From: Streptomyces sp. CB02959
GTDB taxonomy: Bacteria; Actinomycetota; Actinomycetes; Streptomycetales; Streptomycetaceae
Reading direction: 5' to 3'
Length of the DNA stretch: 64,000 bases
Assembly: GCF_002803155.1 (NCBI RefSeq)
Contig: NZ_NNBP01000030.1
Coordinates: 1 to 64,000 of the forward strand
Positions 52,748 through 61,669 of this stretch are shown here, piece after piece (positions within the stretch are counted from its first letter, which is position 1; every line of letters begins with the position of its first letter). A program made the translations under genes and the position numbers. The notes beneath the pieces were generated by a model. It saw only the letters and a list, made by a program, of their open reading frames with translations, did not search any database and was not told the origin of the DNA.

Positions 52748-54550
52748 TTAGGCGGGAGCGCCGGCGCTCTGGGGGTTCTCGGCTTCGGCCAGTTTCCGTT
52801 CCTGGGCGGCTTTGTGGGCGGCGCGGGCGGCGTTGTCCTCGGCGCGCTGTTGTTCGTAGCCGAGGACGAACCACGCCTGTTGGCGGGTGTTCAGGAGTAC
52901 GGGGATGCCGCCTTCGATGTGGGCAAGGGCTGCGAAGGCGTCGGCCAGGCGCGCGTCCAGGGCGTAGTAGGTCCCCTTCTTGTCGCGGCGCAGGCGCTTG
53001 AGGTGGCCGTTGGCGCCGTTGCGCAGGTTGGTGAGGACCGCTGCGGGGGCGGTCATCGCGGTGCCGAAGAACTTGTCGCCGATGGTGGCGTTGATCTCGG
53101 GCAGTGCTGCGCGCTGGATGGCTTCCAGTACGGCGAAGGTGCGGCCGCACAGATAGCCAGGCTCTTGGTTTGTGTCGTCCAGACGAGGCATGGGGCCGGT
53201 TTGCTCCTTGTCGGTGCGGTTGGAGTGGAGGGTCAGGCGCATCAGGGCGGTGCGGGGGGCGTCGACACGGTGGTCGGCTCGGATGCGCTGGAGCAGGTGT
53301 GGCAGCAGGCGGGCGGGCATCGGTCCGCGGGTCAGGGCGGCGTGCAGCAATTCGTCTTCCAGGCCGCGGGGTGCGCTGCGGGGGGCGTACTTGCCGGCCT
53401 TGTCGTCCCAGCGGCCGGAGGCCAGAGCGAGGTGCCACAGGGGCAGGTAGCGGTAGGAGCCGGTCCATCCGTCGAAGACCTTGTGGTCTTCGAACCAGGC
53501 TCCGAGGTGGTTGCGCAGCCGCCCGACAGTGGTGTCCAGCCAGTCCAGAACGGCTGCCCGAGCATTGTTCAGGGCGAGGGTGAGTGCGTAGTAACCGTTG
53601 GGGTCGAGGCGCTCAGCGATGATGGGGTCGGGGCAGGCGTGCAGGGAGTCGACAAGGCGTGCGACCGTCTCCTCGGTGGGATGGTCCAAGGCGTCGAAGA
53701 ATGGGTCGGTGGGTTCACGGGTCCACCACACGGTGACCGACTCAGCGGCGCGCCGCCGGTGGCGGTCGTCGGCGAGCAGGAGGTTGAGGGCGGCCATGGA
53801 CCGGGAGCCGCAGGTTTCGCAGACGGGCGTGTTGACGAGTTGTAGGGCTCCACCTCGGCCGTGGGCTGAGGCGTTGATGCTCACCAACTGCGCGTCACGG
53901 CCCACTCCGCTGGTGGGGATGGCGCCGGACTTGATGCTCTCGGGAATGGTGGTGAGCAGTTGCCCCTCGTCCTCGCATACCAGGCACACATCGACGATGC
54001 CGCTGCCGGCTTTCCGTGCGCGGACCTGTGTCGCCCACGCCTCTTGCGCGGATGGGCGCAGGTGCAGCCAGCCGGCGTCCGCATCCATCACGGCGACAGT
54101 GTCGGTGGAGTTCACCTCCTGCGGGATCTTCACCCGGTCCAGGCCGCCTGAGGAGACGAATGTGGCCAGTGCGCTGACGCCCGGGTCGTCGGGGTGGTGC
54201 TCGGCCCAGGACAGCAGCAGGGCTGCGTACTCGTCCCGGCGGCGGTGGGCCTCTTGGATGGCGGCGTCGCTGACTCTGCCGTCGGCCGCGGCTTTCGGCA
54301 CCCCAAGGACGAACTGGGCAGTGTCTACAAGCAGGGAGGGGGGCGGAGTTTTCCCCGATCGGTAGGCATATGGAGCGGGCGTCTGCAGAGGCTTCTCTTT
54401 AGACCCCTTGGGGAGGCGCTGGTCGTACAGGGCTGCGGTTGTACCGTCCGCGTCTACGCGCAGTGCCCACTGGATCTTCTTCGGGCGGTAGTACGGTGGC
54501 GGCAGCTTCTCTGCCCGGTCCGCGTACTCCGTCAGGCGATGCAGCAACAT
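52748..54550 (-). CDS. cas8c: Cascade large subunit Cas8c (Csd1)
   Basis: The protein has 600 residues from ATG 54550, four bases below the cas5 stop. Csd1-type features are LLHRLTEYADRAEKLPPPYY at the start, a four-cysteine zinc site (CLVCEDEG ... CETCGSRS) and PSTGVGRD-like text in the middle (IPTSGVGRDAQLVSINASAH). The Ala/Glu-rich C-terminal helix may relate to the Cas11-like part that I-C systems translate from inside cas8. Cas8c recognises the PAM and opens target DNA. Confidence 0.93.
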   Translation of the reverse strand: MLLHRLTEYADRAEKLPPPYYRPKKIQWALRVDADGTTAALYDQRLPKGSKEKPLQTPAPYAYRSGKTPPPSLLVDTAQFVLGVPKAAADGRVSDAAIQEAHRRRDEYAALLLSWAEHHPDDPGVSALATFVSSGGLDRVKIPQEVNSTDTVAVMDADAGWLHLRPSAQEAWATQVRARKAGSGIVDVCLVCEDEGQLLTTIPESIKSGAIPTSGVGRDAQLVSINASAHGRGGALQLVNTPVCETCGSRSMAALNLLLADDRHRRRAAESVTVWWTREPTDPFFDALDHPTEETVARLVDSLHACPDPIIAERLDPNGYYALTLALNNARAAVLDWLDTTVGRLRNHLGAWFEDHKVFDGWTGSYRYLPLWHLALASGRWDDKAGKYAPRSAPRGLEDELLHAALTRGPMPARLLPHLLQRIRADHRVDAPRTALMRLTLHSNRTDKEQTGPMPRLDDTNQEPGYLCGRTFAVLEAIQRAALPEINATIGDKFFGTAMTAPAAVLTNLRNGANGHLKRLRRDKKGTYYALDARLADAFAALAHIEGGIPVLLNTRQQAWFVLGYEQQRAEDNAARAAHKAAQERKLAEAENPQSAGAPA

Positions 54551-54554
54551 GTGG

Positions 54555-55316
54555 TCATTTCCCCCGGGCGGACGTGCGCGCTCCGACGCCGGGCAGTGCA
54601 ACGTGGCTGTCATCCAGGGGCTTCGCCGGAACGTTGAGTACACCGTTGATGAGTTGAGCACGGAACCAGCGGTATTTCTCCCCGCCGCCCTGGCCGCGCT
54701 TGGGGTAGATGATGGAGTGGAGCATGACTCCCAGCTCTTCGTCCCTGTCGATGGTCGGGGCTTCGGTAGCAGGGCCGAACGCGCAGCTGAACTCACGGCA
54801 GCCTAGGAACGGTTGGGAGAAGCAGGCGCCTTTGTCCACGCGGCGGCGCAGCTGCTCCCGGTACTTAGCAGGGGACTCGCCCTGGCTGTGTGCCGCCGGC
54901 TTCACCTGAGCTCGAATGCGGTAGGCAACATCCCGCAGCAGCATGGTGTTGCGCTGATCGCGGTCACCTTCCACGTCGTAGCGTCGTCGTGGATCCTTGC
55001 GTAGTGCTGCCACCTCGGCGGCTGAGATCGCCGACTTCACCTCGTTACGGCGGATCGATGTCCATTCGATCGGCCTGAGCACCTCGATCGCCCGAATCAC
55101 GTAGTGGAACTCGGGTTTCCAGTAGATGGCCTCCAGCACCCCTGATGCCGCTGAGGGCGTCATCACCGGGTAGGAGACCCGCTCCACCTTCAGTTCGGGG
55201 CGGGTGAAGCAGGCCAGCGGACCGGCCACCTCCACCACTAAGTCCGGATAGACCCAGCCGTCGTTGCCGCGCCGCTCAGCCAGACCGAGGCGCCTTCCGG
55301 GATCCGACTCCACCAT
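54555..55316 (-). CDS. cas5: Cas5c (Cas5d), crRNA-processing Cascade subunit
   Basis: The protein has 253 residues from ATG 55316, with GGTGAGGAG just upstream. The open frame before it is not Cas5-like. Family markers are YPDLVVEVAGPLACFTRPEL, RVSYPVMTPSAASGVLEAIY and the C-terminal GVMLHSIIYPK. In type I-C, Cas5 replaces Cas6 and cuts pre-crRNA at the base of the repeat hairpin, leaving an 11-base handle. Confidence 0.93.
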   Translation of the reverse strand: MVESDPGRRLGLAERRGNDGWVYPDLVVEVAGPLACFTRPELKVERVSYPVMTPSAASGVLEAIYWKPEFHYVIRAIEVLRPIEWTSIRRNEVKSAISAAEVAALRKDPRRRYDVEGDRDQRNTMLLRDVAYRIRAQVKPAAHSQGESPAKYREQLRRRVDKGACFSQPFLGCREFSCAFGPATEAPTIDRDEELGVMLHSIIYPKRGQGGGEKYRWFRAQLINGVLNVPAKPLDDSHVALPGVGARTSARGK

Positions 55317-55454
55317 CAACTCCTCACCAAAGCACGATTGTTGAAAGGACCCGCAGCCGGTGGCGCGGCCTCGAATCCTCACCATAGGGGCGACCACTGA
55401 CAGCGGCGGCGTTGCCAGCCAAAAGCCAGCAACGCCACGCTGTGTTTGGGCAGT

Positions 55455-55592
55455 TCAGGTCACCTCCAGGAGGAGTCGCACAGCACGACGGCGAATCACG
55501 AGCACGACGACGAGGATCACGGCGACAACGACACTGCCGGGCTCGATGAGCAAAGCAATTGCGTTCAACCCGGCTCCAGTTACAGCTTCCAT
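55455..55592 (-). CDS. Short hydrophobic peptide ORF between cas3 and cas5
   Basis: The ORF has 45 residues, from ATG 55592 to TGA 55455-55457. The N-terminus is mildly polar (MEAVTGAGLNAIALLIEPGS). A membrane helix VVVAVILVVVLVI follows, then RRRAVRLLLEVT: one helix with a positive-inside flank, as in small toxic membrane peptides. There is no ribosome binding site, so translation would be leaderless or weak. TAGACG and TACCAC, 16 bases apart, lie just upstream as a possible promoter. The start codon lies in the site matched by the crRNA-like guide at 55788. Coding status is not proven. Confidence 0.5.
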   Translation of the reverse strand: MEAVTGAGLNAIALLIEPGSVVVAVILVVVLVIRRRAVRLLLEVT

Positions 55593-55709
55593 GTAGGTGA
55601 AGTGGTATTTGCTTGATAACCAGCGTCTAGTGCGGTCGATAGTGATCCTGGGGTACGCGGATCTTGTGTGAGTAGCGTTCGGGACGGAGTTCGCTCAATG
55701 GGGGCACGA

Positions 55710-55741
55710 GTGAGGGGCGAGGCTGACGCCCCGCCCCTCAC
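55710..55741 (-). terminator. Hairpin downstream of the orphan CRISPR repeat
   Basis: GTGAGGGGCG (55710-55719) and CGCCCCTCAC (55732-55741) form a perfect 10-bp stem with a 12-base loop. On the minus strand it lies 46 bases after the orphan repeat and would end a short RNA of about 110 bases. It could equally terminate cas3 transcription. Confidence 0.55.
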
Positions 55742-55821
55742 CGGTGCGGACCCTGGTGGTGCAGAGCAGCACGCACCCACCGACATGATTGCGACCCTCA
55801 GTCGCGGAAGGCGACCGCCAT
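55742..55821 (-). ncRNA. Putative crRNA-like regulatory RNA (orphan CRISPR repeat plus guide)
   Basis: Bases 55788-55821 are a degenerate copy of the array repeat in the same orientation. It begins ATTGCGACCCTC and ends GGCGACCGCCAT, with a three-base deletion in the loop and the GTCGC/GCGAC stem kept. On the minus strand it is followed by a guide-like segment starting CATGTCGGTG. TTC at 55587-55589 followed by CATGTAGGTG at 55590-55599 matches this seed at nine of ten positions. The one mismatch is at position 6, which is flipped out in type I Cascade. The design is that of CreA/CreR RNAs. Transcription is inferred. Confidence 0.55.
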
Positions 55822-56009
55822 GCTGGGTTTGCTGCCCCAGCAACATGCCACATTGCTCTTGCGCCGGGACTCGGCGGACCGTCGCCTCCTGGCATACCGG
55901 AGAGCGCAGGTATTGGCCGCCTCGCAAGGGCCGGGAATGACCTATGATGCCACGTCCTACGCAGACTGCCCCGCCAACCGCGAACAGGTGTGCCTGGGCG
56001 GAACACTTG

Positions 56010-58292
56010 TCAGAGATTGAACGCGCTCCGGTCCTCGGGAGCGTCCGGGTCGAGTCCACGCTGTGGGTGGTACCCCCCTTCCCACAGCAACAGGTCGCCG
56101 GTGATGGGCGTCGCCAGGCCAGAGCGCAGGGCCGCCTCCACTTCACCGCGCGGCAGGGAAGCGGTGTGCGGTTGCAGGCTGCGAAGCACCTCAGGTCCGC
56201 ACGGGCGGGCGGGGTCCCGAAGCCGCGCGATGGCCGTCTCGATAGCCTCTCGGTCGGTCTCCCAGCGAATGACGACTACTGGTGCGCTCAGCTCGTCCTC
56301 GATCATCTGGAAGCTGCGGTCGACCTTGGGGAAGTCGAGGCTGCGTCGCAGGTCCTCGATCTCGGCCCCGAGCCCTGAATCGGGGGTCCCCTGTTGGAAG
56401 GCGTAGCGCTCAGGGTAGTAACGCTCAAAAGCTTCCAGGTCGTCCGGAGCGGACCGACCAGGTCCGAAGTAGGTGCCGCTGGCGTTCAAGGCAGCCTCGT
56501 ACGTCTTGCTGCGTGGTTGCTTTCCGTCGGAGGGCTGGAAGATGACGACGGCGCCTCGGTGCAGGCGGCCGTCGCGGTTGCAGCGCCCTGCGGCCTGCTG
56601 CATCGACTCCGCCGGCGCCCATGCGCGGTAGACCCGCGGGAAGTCAAGATCCACTCCAGCCTCGATGAGACTGGTGGATACCACCTGCACGGGCTGCCCG
56701 TCGCTGAGGAGCTTCTTGATCTCCGCGATGGCTTCGCGACGGTGGCCGGCGGTCATCCGAGTCGACAGGTGCAGCACTTCCGCGGCCTGGGCCACGTGTT
56801 CGTCAAGGTAGCGATGGAAGTGTGCGGCATCCTTCGTAGTGTTGACGACAGTGAGCACCTGCTCGTATTCGGCCGCCTCGGCCGCGATGCTGCCCAAGGA
56901 CACGTCATCGCCCGCTCGCCATTCGTAATCGACTCGCCGCAGCGCCTCGAACAGCCGGGATGGATCGTCGACGATGTTCCGCCGTTCCAGCCCTTCCCAC
57001 ACGGGCAGCCTCCAGAAGGAGGGTTGAGTGGCCGACGCCAGTACCACCGTGACCCCGAAGTGGTCGACCAGGCCCCGCAGCGCACTCAGGATCGGAGTCA
57101 GCAGCCGGTCGGGCAACGCTTGGACCTCATCCAGCACAATCACGGATCCGGCCAAGCGATGTAACCGCCGCATCTGCGAAGGCTTGTGCGAGAAGAGCGA
57201 CTCAAACAGACGCACCGTTGTGGTCACCACGAACGGGGCGTCCCAGTTCTCCGCCGCGAGCCGCGCCGTGTGGGCTCGCGCTTGGAGCTCATCCTGCTGC
57301 GTGGGTGTCAGGCCCTTCAAACGCTCCTCGGAGTCCAGGTCCACGGCACTGTGATGCTCCAGAACGACGGCTTCCTCTGGACGGGGCGAGTCGGGGTCGA
57401 GCAACTGGCGGTAGATGGCGGCGTTCTGCTCAGTGATCGAGATGAAAGGAACCGCGAGGATCACCCGGCGCATGCCGTTCGCCGCCGCGTGCCGTAGCGC
57501 GAACGCCCCCGCAGCCATGGTCTTGGCACCGCCGGTCGGCACATGCAGCACATACATCCCCGGTTGCGCCGAGGCGGCCACGCACGCCTGCTCGTACACC
57601 TCCTGCCGCAATGCGTCCACGGGAGAAGGATCGCGATCGGCCAGCATCTTCGCCCGGCGCGCCTCGTACCGCTCGACCAACGCCGCCACATCCACCGGCT
57701 CACGCAGGCGTACGGCACCGCCACCGAAGTGCGCCGCGGTGTCGAGAAAGTCCGCATCGACCACACAGCTGAACAGCATCCGCACCAACAGATCCAGCCC
57801 CAGGCGCCCCTGCCCCGAGGGCGCCCCCAGCCACGTCGGCAGCGCTGGCCACGGATCGGGGTGAATCTCAGGCACCACCGCCTCCACAGCACGGATGGCC
57901 TCCGCCACCCGCTGTGCTTCATCACCGCCTGCCATCGCGCGCGCCAGCTCGTCCTTGAGCTGCTCCATATCCGGCATGCCACCGTGGTGCCCGAATACCA
58001 CCGCCCCGAAGGGCAACTTCGTGTACCGGTCGGCAAGCAACGTACCTGCATGTTTGTGCATCACCCCTACCTTGCCGCCGCCCTCACGTTCGACGGCCAG
58101 AAGACGGTCCTGCCACACACACGTCCCCTTGCCGACGTCGTGGATCAAGGCCAGGTACGCAGCCAGCTCCCCACAACCAAACACCTCACCGAACCGCCCT
58201 GCCAGAGCGGCCGATCCCCGCAGGTGATCCTCCAGCGAGTGCCGTACGCCAGCCGAACCGCGGCTGTGGGCAAACAACTTCCGCTCAGACAT
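56010..58292 (-). CDS. cas3: Cas3 helicase-nuclease, type I-C
   Basis: The protein has 760 residues from ATG 58292 behind GAGG. The N-terminal HD nuclease has His18, His23 and the HD pair His51-Asp52 (LALIHDVGKGTCVWQDRL). The superfamily 2 helicase part has Walker A HVPTGGAKTMAAGAF, the DEVQ box IVLDEVQALPDRL and motif VI-type QQAAGRCNRDGR. Cas3 unwinds and degrades DNA marked by Cascade. All nuclease and helicase motifs are intact, so the system can interfere. A gap of about 690 bases separates it from cas5. Confidence 0.95.
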   Translation of the reverse strand: MSERKLFAHSRGSAGVRHSLEDHLRGSAALAGRFGEVFGCGELAAYLALIHDVGKGTCVWQDRLLAVEREGGGKVGVMHKHAGTLLADRYTKLPFGAVVFGHHGGMPDMEQLKDELARAMAGGDEAQRVAEAIRAVEAVVPEIHPDPWPALPTWLGAPSGQGRLGLDLLVRMLFSCVVDADFLDTAAHFGGGAVRLREPVDVAALVERYEARRAKMLADRDPSPVDALRQEVYEQACVAASAQPGMYVLHVPTGGAKTMAAGAFALRHAAANGMRRVILAVPFISITEQNAAIYRQLLDPDSPRPEEAVVLEHHSAVDLDSEERLKGLTPTQQDELQARAHTARLAAENWDAPFVVTTTVRLFESLFSHKPSQMRRLHRLAGSVIVLDEVQALPDRLLTPILSALRGLVDHFGVTVVLASATQPSFWRLPVWEGLERRNIVDDPSRLFEALRRVDYEWRAGDDVSLGSIAAEAAEYEQVLTVVNTTKDAAHFHRYLDEHVAQAAEVLHLSTRMTAGHRREAIAEIKKLLSDGQPVQVVSTSLIEAGVDLDFPRVYRAWAPAESMQQAAGRCNRDGRLHRGAVVIFQPSDGKQPRSKTYEAALNASGTYFGPGRSAPDDLEAFERYYPERYAFQQGTPDSGLGAEIEDLRRSLDFPKVDRSFQMIEDELSAPVVVIRWETDREAIETAIARLRDPARPCGPEVLRSLQPHTASLPRGEVEAALRSGLATPITGDLLLWEGGYHPQRGLDPDAPEDRSAFNL

Positions 58293-58849
58293 GCAGCGTT
58301 ACCTCGATCCATCTCTGGCTATGACCGAGATGAACATAGACCGGTTGCCGTCATCGAGATTCCGCGGCAGGCAGACCGCCGCGGGCGAAGCCGAATGCCA
58401 GGGACCACCGACTAGCGTGGCGGTGCCGGGAGCCCCGCGCCTGCTCCTTTATCCACAACTCGCCTGGATGTCAATGGTGGTGGAACACAGCTGGTGCGAC
58501 GCCGAACACCGCACCAGCTCCCCGGCCTGGGTGGAAGCCGGCCGCTGCCTGCTCCTCTACCCCGCAACCGCGCCCTGGCCCACCTCACCGCGGTGGCCTG
58601 GCTCCCCTGCGGCGACCTCCACCACTACCCCCACCCCAGCGTGCGCTGGAACTACCTACCCGCCCTCGAACGACACCTGGCCGCAACGCACTTCACGCCC
58701 GTCAGCCTCCTTCTAGGCCCCGACTCCGTCACCAGCCGGCACTTCACCGCGCCCTGGCAGCCGCCCACGCGTCGGCCCCACGGCCCGCACCGGCCGCCTG
58801 GCCACCCCGCAGCGAAGCTGCCTGGCCCTGAAGATCAGGTCCCGGCAGA
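58293..58849 (+). other. Region without an intact gene, possible gene remnant
   Basis: A stretch around 58530-58760 on the plus strand reads like a gene piece in one frame (HLTAVAWLPCGDLHHYPHPS, then WNYLPALERHLAATHFTPVS), with no clear start or end and shifts of bias between frames. I do not recognise it. The promoter of cas3 must lie in the first part (58293-58420), but I cannot assign it. Confidence 0.3.
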
Positions 58850-59420
58850 CGCCTCTTCTCCTTGCGCTCGGCGAACACCCGGTAGACGCACGCGACGCTG
58901 GGGCCTGGCCCTTGCGTTTGCCGGCGGGGATGATCAGGCCGGGCCTGATCTGCTCGACTGGCTCGCCGTTCGACCGGCGTCGGAGCCCAGTGTGGAGCAA
59001 GTCGTCAGTGATGACGGGTGGCCGACCGCCGTGCTTGCCCTTGCGGGCCGCCGTGCTGGGCCCTTCGAGCGTCGACTCCCGGATGGGTTCCCGCTCGGTC
59101 TCCGCCATCGCGGCGAAGTACGCGAACAGCAGACGGCCGGGCCCGCTGGGGGCGCACATCCCGGCCGGAGCCCGGCGAGCATCTCCAGGATGAGGCCATG
59201 AGGGGTCAGGTAGCCAGCGAGCGAGGTGAGTTCGGCGGCATTGCGGCCGAGGCGCTTCATCTCGTACACGGTGAAGATGACGCGGCAGTGTGGGGCGTGG
59301 GACTTGATCTGCCGGACGAGTGCAAGCGCGGCGCGGTTGCGCTGCCACCTGGACGCGCTCGCCGAGCCGTCGACGAAGCGGAGGGTCAGGAACCGCAGCT
59401 CCACCAAGTCCAGCAGCATC
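58850..59420 (-). pseudogene. Serine recombinase (resolvase/invertase) pseudogene
   Basis: On the minus strand one frame encodes the resolvase catalytic-domain rear part (VIFTVYEMKRLGRNAAELTS, then HGLILEMLAG, down to about 59170). A second frame continues with GRLLFAYFAAMAETEREPIR, then KGKHGGRPPVITDDLLHTGL, then VEQIRPGLIIPAGKRKGQAP. The order and spacing are those of one recombinase broken by a frameshift near 59160. The active-site serine at the usual N-terminus is missing and the last helix-turn-helix is decayed. It is a relic of an earlier mobile element. Confidence 0.7.
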
Positions 59421-59639
59421 GAAACTGGCCATCTTAGTCCCGTGAGGTGGCTGTCGGGACGCCGTGTTGACCACTGACTGCAGGTTCGGTCACCCTGAAA
59501 GAGATAGGTCTAGGGCATATTCAAGACCACCATATGGGTGATATCGGACTTTCTTGCGAATCTTCCCCCTGTCCGGCAAGGTTTCGTGCACCATGTGTAT
59601 CTAAAGCATCACAGAGAGCGCGGAAATCAGGGAGTTGAT

Positions 59640-60566
59640 GTGGTCCATCGGGCGTCAGACGCTGAAGAGACCGGCGAGGGCGGCCAGAAGGCCCGGGATC
59701 GAGTGCTGTTCCTGCGAGAAGAGCTGGCCCCATCGGCGCCGTGCATGGTGCTCGGCAGGGGGCTGCGCAAGAAGCGCGAGGACCTGAAGCTGCCTCAGCA
59801 GGCTGTGTCCAAGGCGTTGCACTGGTCGACGTCGAAGATCAGCAGGATCGAGGGCGGGCGCAACGCAATCAAGCAAAAGGACTTGGAGGAACTGCTCTCA
59901 CTGTATGGGGTCGACGAGGAGGGGCAAACGGCTCTGCGGGAGCTGGCTCTTTTCGGCAAGCAGTCGATGTGGTGGAAGCCCTGGTCGGGGATAACAACCG
60001 CTTACCTGCAGACCGTTATGAGCTTCGAGGACATGGCTCAGCGGATCAGGTCCTACGAACCGCAGTTCCTGAATGGGCTCCTACAGACCCCTGAATACGC
60101 CAGAGCGCTCATCGCGCGCGGGCCGGACCCGGGATACCACGCAGCCTTAGCCGAACTCAGGCAGGAGCGCCAGGCCCAGTTCGCCGCCGCGCCAGGCAAG
60201 GAACTGATCTGCGTGATCGACGAAGCCTCGATCCTGCGGCCGGTCGGCAACACGCAGATCATGCGCCGGCAGGTACAGCACCTGATCAAGCTGAACGAGG
60301 ACCCTCGCTACCAGCTGCGGCTCGCGGAGCTGAAACGGCCCAACTTGCCCGTGGAGATTGGCTCGACGGCGATTTTCGACTTCGCGGAGGCGTTGCTGCC
60401 TACCATCGCCTACTCCGAGAGCATTGACGCCGGCTTGGTCATCCAGGACGAGGCAGCTGTGGACCGGCGAGCCAAAATGTTCGACAAGCTCCGGCACCAG
60501 TCACTGACCCCATCCAAGACGACAGGGAAACTGCGCGACGTCCTGCGATCCAACTACTACCGCTGA
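59640..60566 (+). CDS. XRE-family regulator with DUF5753 domain
   Basis: The protein has 308 residues from GTG 59640, five bases after GGGAG. The helix-turn-helix is at residues about 41-75 (LGRGLRKKREDLKLPQQAVS, then KALHWSTSKISRIEGGRN). The C-terminal DUF5753 part holds EPQFLNGLLQTPEYARALIA and the usual late beta strands (ELICVIDEASILRP). This is the large Streptomyces family that pairs with DUF397 proteins, one of which lies at 61670, and controls development or antibiotic genes, or acts as a toxin-antitoxin-like pair. Confidence 0.8.
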   Translation: MVHRASDAEETGEGGQKARDRVLFLREELAPSAPCMVLGRGLRKKREDLKLPQQAVSKALHWSTSKISRIEGGRNAIKQKDLEELLSLYGVDEEGQTALRELALFGKQSMWWKPWSGITTAYLQTVMSFEDMAQRIRSYEPQFLNGLLQTPEYARALIARGPDPGYHAALAELRQERQAQFAAAPGKELICVIDEASILRPVGNTQIMRRQVQHLIKLNEDPRYQLRLAELKRPNLPVEIGSTAIFDFAEALLPTIAYSESIDAGLVIQDEAAVDRRAKMFDKLRHQSLTPSKTTGKLRDVLRSNYYR

Positions 60567-60589
60567 GCCGCCCACCGCCGTGGCCACGG

Positions 60590-61432
60590 TCACGGCTTGC
60601 GGGCTACCCCCACGTACAACGAAGCCTGTGCGTCATTCACGAGACTCGGACCACTGGCAGCCTCCGGGCGCCAGCGGTGCCCCACTGCGACACCGGGCTC
60701 CTCCAGGACCAACCCGTCGAAGAACCGCGCAACCTCCGCCCGGGAACGCACTCGGACCGTGGTGCCCTGGCGTGCGTAGGTATCGGCGATGGCCTGCCAA
60801 GCGTCCGGTGCGAAGTCGCCAGTGCAGTGGGACAGACTCAAAAACGAGCCCGCCGGCAGGGCGTCCATGAAGCGGTTGACGAGTCCGTTGGGATCTTGCT
60901 CGTCGGGGACGAAATGGAGCAAGGCGTGGAGGCTCAGAGCCACGGGGCGTTCGAAGTCAACGATCCCTTCGGCTTTCACGGCAGCCAGCACGTCTGCGGG
61001 CTTGGTGGCGTCGGCGTCGACGTAGGCGGTCTGCCCTTGAGGGGTTCCGCTCAGCAGTGAGTCCGCGTACACGAGGACGATCGGATCGTTGTCCACGTAG
61101 ACGACGCGGCAATCCGGAGCAACGTCCTGCACCACTTGGTGGACGTTGGGGGCCGTCGGGATACCTGTCCCCACATCGATGAACTGACGTACACCTTGAC
61201 CAGCAAGCAGACGCATGGCCCGCTGCATGTAGGCGCGATTCACACGGGCCACCGTCTCGATCGCGGGGAAGGCCCGAATGACCTCCTGGGCAGCCTCCCG
61301 GTCCACGGTGTAGTTCGTCTTCCCACCGAGGTAGTAGTCGTACATCCGTGCACTGTGAGCCCGGTCCTGCCCTAAGTCCAAGTCCGCCAAGCCTGGTTCG
61401 GGCTCCTGCTCATTTTCCACCATGACCCCCAT
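60590..61432 (-). CDS. SAM-dependent methyltransferase of the PF04672 (DUF574) type
   Basis: The protein has 280 residues. Typical blocks are DRAHSARMYDYYLGGKTNYT, then NRAYMQRAMRLLAGQGVRQF and IDVGTGIPTAPNVHQV (SAM-binding), VVYVDNDPIVLVYA, and HALLHFVPDEQDP. ATG 61432 is the frame's first start; ATG 61423 is an alternative. This actinomycete family often lies beside XRE/DUF397 gene pairs, as here. The substrate is unknown. Confidence 0.85.
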   Translation of the reverse strand: MGVMVENEQEPEPGLADLDLGQDRAHSARMYDYYLGGKTNYTVDREAAQEVIRAFPAIETVARVNRAYMQRAMRLLAGQGVRQFIDVGTGIPTAPNVHQVVQDVAPDCRVVYVDNDPIVLVYADSLLSGTPQGQTAYVDADATKPADVLAAVKAEGIVDFERPVALSLHALLHFVPDEQDPNGLVNRFMDALPAGSFLSLSHCTGDFAPDAWQAIADTYARQGTTVRVRSRAEVARFFDGLVLEEPGVAVGHRWRPEAASGPSLVNDAQASLYVGVARKP

Positions 61433-61669
61433 GTCACTTTTCGTCCCTTGCCCCGCTCTGGGCGAGATGCACTTGCATTATTCGCCTGCTTACCGGCCAG
61501 TGACCGGTGATGTCCAGGACTGCTCGACTCGTACACCAGTGGTGACGTACCCCGTCAGTAACTGAACAGGCGTCAGCCTGGAGGACGGCGAGCCGCACGT
61601 GATCAACTCCCACAGCTGCAGGAGCACACGTCACGTGCGGCTCTGATCACGTACACCCTCCGACTGACC

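Noticed and set aside
51460..53845. Plus-strand open frames opposite cas4, cas7 and cas8c
   Set aside because: These are antisense shadows. The minus-strand frames carry complete Cas motifs and are translationally coupled.
215..58292. CRISPR-associated transposon (Tn7-like genes plus type I CRISPR in one window)
   Set aside because: The cas operon has an intact Cas3, Cas1, Cas2 and Cas4 and a long array of its own and lies 37 kb from the tns genes. TniQ is a long TnsD-like protein with its own DNA-binding domains. CRISPR-guided transposons lack Cas3 and adaptation genes and keep a short array near tniQ.
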